Assembly: GCF_001281485.1 (NCBI RefSeq)
Contig: NZ_CP012669.1
Coordinates: 806,001-870,000, forward strand
DNA length: 64,000 nucleotides
DNA from: Altererythrobacter epoxidivorans
GTDB taxonomy: Bacteria; Pseudomonadota; Alphaproteobacteria; Sphingomonadales; Sphingomonadaceae
Reading direction: 5' to 3'
In this document: positions 55,696-64,000 of the stretch, piece by piece
How positions within the stretch are numbered: the stretch's first letter is position 1
How the letters are laid out: each line of letters opens with the position of its first letter
Position numbers and translations under genes: made by a program
The notes under the pieces: generated by a model
Databases searched by the model: none
Told to the model about the DNA's origin: nothing
What the model saw: the letters and a program-made list of their open reading frames with translations, nothing else

Positions 55696-56475
55696 CTAGA
55701 TCGCGGGGTCGACTGCTCTGCGATAGAGGTGCCAGGTCGCGTGGCCCAGCACGGGCAGGACGACCAGCAGGCCGAGGAACAGCGGGATCATCGCAGCGAA
55801 AACGCTGACCGCAACCATTGCTGCCCAGAACAGCATCACCGCAAGGTTGCTGCGCACGAAACGTACGCTCACGATCGTTGCGGAGATGAAGTCGACTTCG
55901 CGGTCGATCAGCATGGGGAAGCTGATGACGGTCATGGAGAAAAAGGCGAACGCCATCGCTCCACCGATCAGGCTGCCGACAACCAGCATTGCCACGCCCG
56001 GCCCCGATCCAAGCGTCTCGAGCCAGTCTGCCCCGAGACCGGATTCGCCCAGGAATATGCCGAAAATGCCGTGGGCGATGATCACCCAGAAGGAAAAGAC
56101 GACGAAGGCAATCACGCCCATCAGTGGCAGCTGGTCGTCACCCCGGCCCCTGACGGCGGTGAGGATTGAGGCCCAGCGGATCGGCTCGCCCGACTGGATG
56201 CGGCGACTTACCTCGTAAAGGCCGGCTGCGGCAAAGGGAGCGAGGATCGGGAAACCGGCGGCGGCGGGGATCAGCCACGCCATGTCAGAGCGGCCATCGA
56301 GGACGAAGAACAGGAACAGGCCCGCAGCGACGAATATGCCGGAAAAGAACAGGCCGCAGGTCGGGCGGGTTCGGTAATCCCGCCATCCCGCGCCGAGCGC
56401 CCGAAACAGGTCGCCGATCGTCAGGTCGCTTGCCACTGGCATTGCGGCCGCTTGCGGTTGAACCGTCGTTTCCAT
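55696..56475 (-). CDS. DUF2189 membrane protein
   Basis: A 259-residue integral membrane protein with about six hydrophobic stretches. LFRALGAGWRDYRTRPTCG at the N-terminus and GHATWHLYRRAV at the C-terminus match DUF2189; the central ISFPMLIDREVDF is a conserved signature. Function unknown. It ends 16 bp from pgi on the opposite strand. Confidence 0.88.
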   Translation of the reverse strand: METTVQPQAAAMPVASDLTIGDLFRALGAGWRDYRTRPTCGLFFSGIFVAAGLFLFFVLDGRSDMAWLIPAAAGFPILAPFAAAGLYEVSRRIQSGEPIRWASILTAVRGRGDDQLPLMGVIAFVVFSFWVIIAHGIFGIFLGESGLGADWLETLGSGPGVAMLVVGSLIGGAMAFAFFSMTVISFPMLIDREVDFISATIVSVRFVRSNLAVMLFWAAMVAVSVFAAMIPLFLGLLVVLPVLGHATWHLYRRAVDPAI

Positions 56476-56772
56476 CGCCCTCTCCCCATGAAAGCTGGCA
56501 GCGAAATTGGCTCAAAACAGCCGTTTCATCAAGACCGGAGCCGCCTCATTCGGCGAAATCCTTTGACTTTTTGCGCTGCAACATCCACATGCCCATCCAG
56601 CGAAACGCGCACGCCAGCGTGAAGCGGCGGCGAAGACATGCCAGCCCCGGCCGCGTTTCGGTTTTTCCCAAAGAGACTTCCCTATTCACGCGGGCGGTTT
56701 TGAAACCACCGCGAGCGCGCCCGGAATCCGTCTGGATTCAGGAGCAGCGCGCCGCATGCAATGCGAGTTAAC
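56476..56772 (+). other. 297-bp divergent gap before the helicase
   Basis: No gene was recognised. It holds GAATCC/GGATTC around a 4-nt loop (about 56723-56737) and a GCGGTTTT-GAAACCACCGC inverted stretch upstream of it. A long structured 5' leader is common before cold-inducible DEAD-box helicase genes, but no specific element could be assigned. Confidence 0.4.
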
Positions 56773-58185
56773 ATGACAGTTCATTTCAGTGATCTCGGGC
56801 TTTCGCAGCCCGTTCTCCAGGCCCTCGACATGAAGGGCTACGATACGCCGACCCCGATCCAGGAACAGGCAATCCCGCCGGTTCTCGAAGGTCGCGACCT
56901 GCTGGGCATTGCCCAGACGGGTACCGGCAAGACGGCGGCATTCATGCTGCCCAGCATCGACCGCCTGCGCGAAAGCGACAACCATATTCCCTTCAAGAGC
57001 TGCCGCATGCTGGTGCTCGCACCGACGCGCGAGCTTGCCGGACAGATCGCCGACAATGCCAAGGAATATGGCGCACTGGCCGGGCTCAAGGTCCAGTCGA
57101 TCGTCGGCGGCACTTCGGTCAACAAGGACCGTAACAAGCTGCACCGCGGGACCGACATCCTCGTCGCCACGCCGGGCCGCCTGCTCGACCTGGTCGACCA
57201 GAAGGCTTTCAACCTCGGCGGTGTCGAAATCCTCGTGCTCGACGAAGCCGACCAGATGCTCGACCTCGGCTTTATCCACGCGCTGCGCCGGATCAACCAG
57301 CTGGTGCCCGAAGAACGCCAGACGCTGTTCTTCAGCGCCACCATGCCCAAGGCGATCAAGGATCTCGTCAGCAATTACTGCAACAACCCTGTCCAGGTAT
57401 CGGTGACGCCTGCCGCAACCACGGCCGAACGGATCGACCAGTACCTGCTCATGGTGCAGCAGGAAGAAAAGCAGTCGCTGATCGAGTTGATCCTGTCGGG
57501 CCGTTACAAGGTCCCGGGCGAGCTTGAGCGTGTGCTCGTCTTCACCCGTACCAAGCATGGTGCCGACCGCGTCGTGAAGAAGCTGGCGCAGGCCGGCATC
57601 CAGTCGAACGCGATACATGGCAACAAGTCGCAGCCGCAGCGCCAGCGTGCGCTCGACGAGTTCAAGCGTGCGAAGGTGCCCGTGCTCGTCGCCACCGACG
57701 TCGCCGCACGCGGGATCGACATTCCGGGCGTCAGCCATGTGATCAACTACGAGCTGCCGAACGTGCCGGAACAGTATGTCCACCGCATCGGCCGCACCGC
57801 CCGTGCGGGCAAGGACGGCGTCGCAATCGCATTCTGTGCAGAGGACGAGCGCGCATATCTCAAGGATATCCAGCGCAACACGGATGCGGAATTCGAGCGC
57901 CTGCCGCTGCCGGACAACTTCCGCGCTGTTGTCGAAGGCGTTGGCCCGACCAAGCCTGCACCGCGCACACCTCAGAAACGCGTCAAGGCGAAGCCCAGGG
58001 GCGCGCCCCGCGGCGGTGCTCCGCGTACGGGTGCAGCCGAAGGAGAGGGCGGCAACCGCAAGCCGAAGCAAAAACATCCTGCGCGCAAGGGCAAGCCCGC
58101 ATTCGCCGGGCAGGGCAAGCCGGGTGGCGGCAATCGCAATCGACGCAACAACCGCGGCGGTCAGCGCCGTTCGGGCAGCGCCTGA
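56773..58185 (+). CDS. DEAD-box RNA helicase
   Basis: A 470-residue ATP-dependent RNA helicase. Q motif near 22-30, motif I AQTGTGKT at 47-54, motif II DEAD near 156, motif III SAT, and motif VI HRIGRTARAG. The last 90 residues are rich in Lys, Arg and Gly with RGAPRGG-type repeats, an RNA-binding tail typical of RhlE-like helicases. ATG at 56773 is chosen for its usual MTVHFSDLGLS N-terminus; ATG at 56761 is possible. Confidence 0.93.
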   Translation: MTVHFSDLGLSQPVLQALDMKGYDTPTPIQEQAIPPVLEGRDLLGIAQTGTGKTAAFMLPSIDRLRESDNHIPFKSCRMLVLAPTRELAGQIADNAKEYGALAGLKVQSIVGGTSVNKDRNKLHRGTDILVATPGRLLDLVDQKAFNLGGVEILVLDEADQMLDLGFIHALRRINQLVPEERQTLFFSATMPKAIKDLVSNYCNNPVQVSVTPAATTAERIDQYLLMVQQEEKQSLIELILSGRYKVPGELERVLVFTRTKHGADRVVKKLAQAGIQSNAIHGNKSQPQRQRALDEFKRAKVPVLVATDVAARGIDIPGVSHVINYELPNVPEQYVHRIGRTARAGKDGVAIAFCAEDERAYLKDIQRNTDAEFERLPLPDNFRAVVEGVGPTKPAPRTPQKRVKAKPRGAPRGGAPRTGAAEGEGGNRKPKQKHPARKGKPAFAGQGKPGGGNRNRRNNRGGQRRSGSA

Positions 58186-58223
58186 CCTCGATCATTCCCG
58201 GCACATTGCGGCCTGAGGGACGT

Positions 58224-58254
58224 TGGCGGTTGGCATTCTCGATACCAACCGCCA
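58224..58254 (+). repeat. perfect inverted repeat upstream of gor
   Basis: TGGCGGTTGG at 58224-58233 pairs with CCAACCGCCA at 58245-58254, a perfect 10-bp stem with an 11-nt loop, 28 bp before the gor start. No T-run follows. It may be a regulatory hairpin or attenuator between the helicase and gor. Confidence 0.6.
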
Positions 58255-58282
58255 TATCGCCCGCCTGACAGGAGATCCGCAC

Positions 58283-59632
58283 ATGGCCGAATACGACTTT
58301 GACCTCTTCACCATCGGTGCCGGTTCCGGCGGCGTTCGTGCCAGCCGTGTGGCGGCGGCTCATGGGGCGAGGGTGGCCATTGCGGAAGAATACCGTGTGG
58401 GCGGGACTTGCGTCATTCGCGGCTGCGTGCCGAAGAAGATGCTCGTCTACGGTGCGCATTTCGCAGAAGACCTGGAGGATTGCGAACAGTTCGGCTGGAA
58501 GATCGAAGGCAAGAAGTTCGACTGGAAAGTCCTGCGCGACAATGTCCTGGCCGATGTCGACCGGCTGGAAGGCGCCTATACCGATACGCTGGAAAACCAC
58601 GACGTCACGATTTTCCACGAGCGTGCGGAAATCACCGGCGACCACGAGGTTACGTTAGCGGGCGGTCGCAAGATCACCGCAGAACGGATCCTGATCGCGA
58701 CCGGGGCGCGGCCGCGCATGCCCGAATGCCAGGGCGCTGAGCACGCCATCAGTTCGAACGAGGCGTTCCACCTCGACGAATTGCCGAAGAAAGTCATTAT
58801 CGCCGGCGGTGGTTACATCGCGAACGAGTTTGCCGGGATTTTCAACGAGTTCGGTAGCGATGTTCATATCGTCAATCGCGGCGATACCCTGCTGCGCAGC
58901 TATGACGAGGCAGTACGTGACCGCCTGTTGCAGATCTCGACGATGAAGGGGATCAAGTTCCGCTTCAACACCACGTTCGAATATATCAAGCCGTGCGAGG
59001 AAGGCGGCTATTTCGTGAAGCTTTCCGATTCCGATGAGGAAAAGGCCGACCTCGTCATGTTCGCCGTTGGCCGCGTGCCGAACACAGAAGGTCTCGGCCT
59101 CGACAAGGTCGGGGTCGAACTGGGCGAGAATGGCGAGATCAAGGTCGACCGGTTCAGCAAGACCAGTGTCGACTATATCTATGCCGTCGGCGACGTGACC
59201 GATCGTGTGCAACTGACGCCGGTTGCCATTCGCGAGGGCCAGGCCTTTGCTGACAGCGTCTTTGGTGGCGGTGATCCCTATGCTGTCGATCACAGTTGCA
59301 TTCCCAGCGCGGTCTTCAGCCACCCCCCGATTGCCGCGGTCGGCATGACCGAGGGCGAGGCTAAGAACAAGCTGGGCAGCGTGAAGGTCTATCTGTCGGA
59401 CTTCCGCCCGATGAAGAACGTCCTTGCCGGCCGCAGCGAGCGCAGCCTCATGAAGATGATCTGCGACGGCGAAAACGGCAAGATTGTGGGCATCCACATG
59501 ATCGCGCCCGAAGCGCCGGAAATGATGCAGGCTGCGGCTATCGCGGTGAAAGCCGGGCTGACCAAGGCGGATTTCGACGCGACGACAGCGATCCACCCGA
59601 CAATGGCCGAAGAACTCGTCCTGATGCGCTGA
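58283..59632 (+). CDS. gor: glutathione-disulfide reductase
   Basis: Keeps glutathione reduced using NADPH. The 449-residue flavoprotein has FAD motif GAGSGG at 12-17, the redox disulfide C43 and C48 in GGTCVIRGCVPKK, a second Rossmann site GGGYIANEFA, and HPTMAEE near the end, which carries the catalytic His-Glu pair. ATG at 58283 follows AGGAGA. Confidence 0.94.
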   Translation: MAEYDFDLFTIGAGSGGVRASRVAAAHGARVAIAEEYRVGGTCVIRGCVPKKMLVYGAHFAEDLEDCEQFGWKIEGKKFDWKVLRDNVLADVDRLEGAYTDTLENHDVTIFHERAEITGDHEVTLAGGRKITAERILIATGARPRMPECQGAEHAISSNEAFHLDELPKKVIIAGGGYIANEFAGIFNEFGSDVHIVNRGDTLLRSYDEAVRDRLLQISTMKGIKFRFNTTFEYIKPCEEGGYFVKLSDSDEEKADLVMFAVGRVPNTEGLGLDKVGVELGENGEIKVDRFSKTSVDYIYAVGDVTDRVQLTPVAIREGQAFADSVFGGGDPYAVDHSCIPSAVFSHPPIAAVGMTEGEAKNKLGSVKVYLSDFRPMKNVLAGRSERSLMKMICDGENGKIVGIHMIAPEAPEMMQAAAIAVKAGLTKADFDATTAIHPTMAEELVLMR

Positions 59633-59694
59633 TCGCGCGTTGCCAGCGCCCTAATGCGTAGATACGCTTGCACCCTTATTCTGGGAGGCAAGCG

Positions 59695-60714
59695 ATGGCA
59701 GATACGGTCCTGGTAACGGGCGGCACCGGCTATATCGGCGGCGAGGTCATCGACCAGTTGCTGGCGGCCGGGAAGACGGTCCACACGACGGTTCGCAACA
59801 AGGCGAAAAGCGAAGCGCGCCTACGTGAACGCTGGCCCGATGCGGGTGAGCGGCTGAAGGTCTTCCAGGCCGATTTGATGAGCGACGATGGCTGGGCAGA
59901 GGCCAATGTCGGCTGCGATGCCGTGGCCCATGTCGCCTCGCCTTTTCCGCTCGGCGTACCGAAGGACAAGGACGAACTCGTCATACCTGCGCGCGAAGGC
60001 ACGCTACGTGCGCTCAAGTTCGCGAAAGAGGCGGGCATCACCCGTTTCGTCCAGACCAGCTCTGCTGCGGCGATTGCTTATGGCCAGCCAGAGAAGGATC
60101 ATTTCGATTATACCGACTGGACGAACCTTGCCGCAGGCGTCCCTCCCTATATCGAATCCAAGACGGTGGCAGAACGTGCCGCGCGCGACTGGGTCGCACT
60201 GCATGCGCCCGACATGATCTTCTGTTCGGTCAATCCGGTGGCGGTGTTCGGACCGGTCGAGAATGACGACCTTTCGACTTCGGTCGAAATGGTGAAGCAA
60301 CTGATTGACGGCACGATCCCGGCGCTGCCGAACATGGGCATCTGCATCACCGATGTGCGCGACGTGGCCCGTGCCCATGTCGCAGCAATAGAAGGCCCGG
60401 CAGAAAAAGTGCGCGGCGAACGCTTTCCGACATCGACCGATTTCCTCTGGATAGAGGAGATGGCGAAGATTGCCCGCGAACGTGCGCCAGAACATTCGCG
60501 CAAGGTTGCGACGCGCCGCATGCCGGACTGGGTCGTGAAACTGCTCGCACCCTTCGTTCCGGCGATGAAGCAGGTGAAGGGCGAGCTCGGCAATGTGCGC
60601 AATGTTTCGGGCAAGCACACCGAGGAGGTGCTCGGCTTCACCTTCATCGATCCTGCCCAGACGATCGAGGACACTGTTCGCAGCCTCGTCGACAAGGGGA
60701 TCGTCAAGGTTTGA
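59695..60714 (+). CDS. NAD(P)-dependent epimerase/dehydratase, reductase type
   Basis: A 339-residue extended SDR protein of the dihydroflavonol-reductase/aldehyde-reductase group. The cofactor loop is GGTGYIG at 9-15 and the catalytic YxxxK is YIESK near 145. GGGAGG precedes ATG at 59695. Substrate unknown; it lies alone between gor and the ScfR gene. Confidence 0.88.
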   Translation: MADTVLVTGGTGYIGGEVIDQLLAAGKTVHTTVRNKAKSEARLRERWPDAGERLKVFQADLMSDDGWAEANVGCDAVAHVASPFPLGVPKDKDELVIPAREGTLRALKFAKEAGITRFVQTSSAAAIAYGQPEKDHFDYTDWTNLAAGVPPYIESKTVAERAARDWVALHAPDMIFCSVNPVAVFGPVENDDLSTSVEMVKQLIDGTIPALPNMGICITDVRDVARAHVAAIEGPAEKVRGERFPTSTDFLWIEEMAKIARERAPEHSRKVATRRMPDWVVKLLAPFVPAMKQVKGELGNVRNVSGKHTEEVLGFTFIDPAQTIEDTVRSLVDKGIVKV

Positions 60715-60723
60715 GCGCGGCCC

Positions 60724-62127
60724 TCAGCTGAAACGGTAAGGCACGACGCCGCGGCTGTCGGGATCGACCTCGATCGCGCGGTCGCTGGGCGGGAAGGCGC
60801 GCTGGTCGCAGTCCTCTCGCGGGCAGATGCGGCAGGATATGCCGATCGGCACCACCGTTCGGTCCGACGCGAGGTCGAGCCCGTCGGCATAGATGAACTC
60901 GTCTGCGTGGGCGGTCTCGCAGCCCAGTGCGACGGCATAGCGGCGGGGAGGGCGCTCGAACGTGCCTGAAGGTTTCACCAGCCCCTTCGCCATCGAGATA
61001 TACCTCAGCCCGTCCGGCGTTTCCGCGAGTTGCACGAGAATGCGGTCAGGTACGGCCACCGCTTCGTGCACGATCCACAGCGGGCAGGCGCCGCCAAAAC
61101 GGGCGAACTGCAACCTGGTCGCGGAATGGCGTTTGGTGATGTTTCCGGCCATGTCGACACGGCAGAAGAAGAACGGCACGCCGCGGGCACCGTCGCGCTG
61201 CAGGGTCGAAAGCCGGTGGCAGGTCTGTTCGAAACTGGTCCCGAAGACCTGCGCCAGCCGGTCGATATCGTGCCGCAGCCGCCGCGCCTCGCTGCGGAAC
61301 GCCATGTAGGGCATCAGCAGCGCCCCTGCGGCATAATTGCTCAATCCCACGAACAGCAACTGGCGCGATGCGGCATTGGGCAGGGCCGCCGCCTCGATCA
61401 CGGAGAGGATTTCATCGCGCAGCGCCAGCGAAACGAGCTGGTGTGCGAGCTGGAAACGGCGGCTTTCGGCGGGCAGGCCCGGATCGATCGTCAGGTGCGC
61501 CATTTCCGCGTCGAAGCTGCGAATGCCGCCCTGCGCCGAATAGATCAGCGAAATCGCCAGCGCGCTACGAAGGTAGTTTTCCATGGTCGCGATGGATGGG
61601 GAGGGCTCGCCCAGGCGCGCAGCCAGCGCTTCCGATGCGCGGTCGAGCGTATCGACGTAATTGTTGGCGAGGTGAAACCAGTCGCGCACCTCCTCCCACG
61701 GCAGGCGCGCCCCGGCAGGGGATCCGGCGGCGAGGGCATCGTCTACCATTTCGAGCCTCTGGCCAGCACGTCGATAGGCCTCGTGCAATGTCACGAACCG
61801 TTCGGCGAGGTCGGGCTGCTGCTCGGCCATGCGGGCAAGCCGTGCAGGGGGTATCGGCTTGGAGAAGAGCGGATCGGCTGCGGCCTCGCGCAGGGCCACG
61901 GCAAGCCGTTCGGTCCCGTCTGCGCCCAGGTCCTGCCAGTCGAGCGGAAACAGGTCAGCCAGCCGTTCGATCAGCGCCGGGGTTAATGGCCGCTGGTCGT
62001 TTTCGAGCTGCGAGAGATAGGATGCACTGACGCCCAGGTCCTCTGCCAGTTCGGACTGGCGCATCGAGCGCGAGGCGCGAAGCTGGCGCAGGCGCTGTCC
62101 GGCAAAGAGGCGACGGCGGCTTGTCAC
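60724..62127 (-). CDS. ScfR/RamB-type transcriptional regulator
   Basis: A 467-residue regulator with an N-terminal XRE helix-turn-helix ([19 protein letters not shown] at about 27-45), a central DUF2083/IrrE-like region and a C-terminal cysteine-rich [15 protein letters not shown] that may bind metal. Family members sense acyl-CoA or short-chain metabolism. It diverges from pccB across a gap with a TTGCAAAG/CTTTGCAA inverted repeat. Two GTG starts (62136 and 62127) are possible; 62127 gives a usual N-terminus [16 protein letters not shown]. Confidence 0.9.
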   Translation of the reverse strand: MTSRRRLFAGQRLRQLRASRSMRQSELAEDLGVSASYLSQLENDQRPLTPALIERLADLFPLDWQDLGADGTERLAVALREAAADPLFSKPIPPARLARMAEQQPDLAERFVTLHEAYRRAGQRLEMVDDALAAGSPAGARLPWEEVRDWFHLANNYVDTLDRASEALAARLGEPSPSIATMENYLRSALAISLIYSAQGGIRSFDAEMAHLTIDPGLPAESRRFQLAHQLVSLALRDEILSVIEAAALPNAASRQLLFVGLSNYAAGALLMPYMAFRSEARRLRHDIDRLAQVFGTSFEQTCHRLSTLQRDGARGVPFFFCRVDMAGNITKRHSATRLQFARFGGACPLWIVHEAVAVPDRILVQLAETPDGLRYISMAKGLVKPSGTFERPPRRYAVALGCETAHADEFIYADGLDLASDRTVVPIGISCRICPREDCDQRAFPPSDRAIEVDPDSRGVVPYRFS

Positions 62128-62141
62128 GGACTTCACATAAT

Positions 62142-62162
62142 TTGCAAAGTTCGACTTTGCAA
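62142..62162 (-). promoter_or_regulatory. candidate ScfR/RamB operator
   Basis: TTGCAAAG at 62142-62149 and CTTTGCAA at 62155-62162 form a perfect 8-bp inverted repeat with a 5-bp spacer. A third half-site CTTCGCAA follows at 62163-62170 in direct order. RamB-type regulators bind CTTTGCAAA-like sites. It covers the start region of the regulator gene and lies 77 bp upstream of pccB. Confidence 0.72.
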
Positions 62163-62238
62163 CTTCGCAACATTGCATTGGACTTGTTTGAAACTGCGCG
62201 CCAACAGAAGCTCAGACAGAACTGACTACGGGGATTGC

Positions 62239-63751
<1,513 letters not shown>

Positions 63752-63771
<20 letters not shown>

Positions 63772-64000
63772 CCTTTGGCTTGCTGCCACTCTGACGCCGA
63801 ACGCCCTATACGCGCAGGAACTCGACCTTTCGGCTCGAAGCCCTCTGGAATCGGTCGTTCTGGGTGAGGCGGAGGCGGCCAAAGCACATCTCACTGCGCT
63901 TGCGCTGCACGCTCGGGAAGATCGCGAAGCGGTGGTGGCCGAACTTCTCGCCGCCGGGTTCGAGCCCAATCGCGGCTCCAAGAATTGCGGGTTTTACGGT
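63752..64000 (+). CDS. secreted protein, 5' part only
   Basis: The first 83 residues of a protein cut by the window end. It starts with ATG at 63752, 20 bp inside the pccB 3' end, so it is translated from the same transcript. An N-terminal signal peptide (ending NALYAQ) is followed by an Ala/Glu/Leu-rich helical segment. The family cannot be named. Confidence 0.75.

Overview
The window is a GC-rich, densely packed stretch of chromosome from an alphaproteobacterium. Gene content and protein style fit Sphingomonadales, most likely Erythrobacteraceae: a C4-type 5-aminolevulinate synthase, the short DnaA-like regulator HdaA, a DUF2794 protein, a ScfR-type regulator divergent from propionyl-CoA carboxylase, and a carboxyspermidine polyamine route. 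The family placement is inference; no rRNA or tRNA gene is present to confirm it. About 60 protein genes were found. No insertion sequence, prophage, CRISPR array or integrase was seen, and no gap above 300 bp lacks a gene.

Layout. 0-4.5 kb: arginine succinyltransferase operon (M20 hydrolase, astA), then malate synthase G. 4.5-10.7 kb: a TPR-like protein, then lptD-surA-pdxA-rsmA on the minus strand. 10.8-15 kb: pepA, DUF2256, holC, a lipoprotein, ndk with a clear terminator, and an MddA/NnrU-type membrane methyltransferase. 15-20.2 kb: sulfotransferase, purN (with a fused YjbR-like domain) and purM, divergent from a DUF2066-like protein and hdaA. 20.2-25.1 kb: sulfur assimilation (cysE, DUF2794, cysQ, DUF2061, cysNC, cysD). 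25.3-29.3 kb: otsB-GH15-otsA. 29.3-33.6 kb: response regulator, tyrosine phosphatase, trxB, two tandem MAPEG proteins and a threonine-dehydratase-like enzyme. 33.8-38.7 kb: SAM-independent spermidine synthesis (carboxyspermidine dehydrogenase, carboxyspermidine decarboxylase, ornithine decarboxylase), with a Cys-rich lipoprotein gene coupled into the operon and a speF-like leader before the ornithine decarboxylase. 38.7-43.7 kb: an unassigned protein, a nitroreductase, a TauD-family dioxygenase, a YdeI-like protein, hemA and murI. 43.8-49.9 kb: plsY, dprA, a membrane protein, topA, a small protein and a response regulator. 49.9-54.1 kb: MgtC/DUF4010 protein, ASCH protein, era, rnc, lepB. 54.1-64 kb: pgi, DUF2189, a DEAD-box helicase, glutathione reductase, an NAD-dependent epimerase, scfR, pccB and the start of a secreted protein cut by the window end.

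Most of this is ordinary core genome, with heavy use of ATGA and TGATG stop/start overlaps. The least ordinary observations are: three genes (otsA, murI, a response regulator) whose reading frames contain no ATG, GTG or TTG early enough, but have ATA or ATT at the expected place; the lipoprotein gene fused translationally into spermidine synthesis; the SD-sequestering leader before ornithine decarboxylase; and a perfect TTGCAAAG/CTTTGCAA operator between scfR and pccB. I did not find a convincing new defence, mobile or secretion system.
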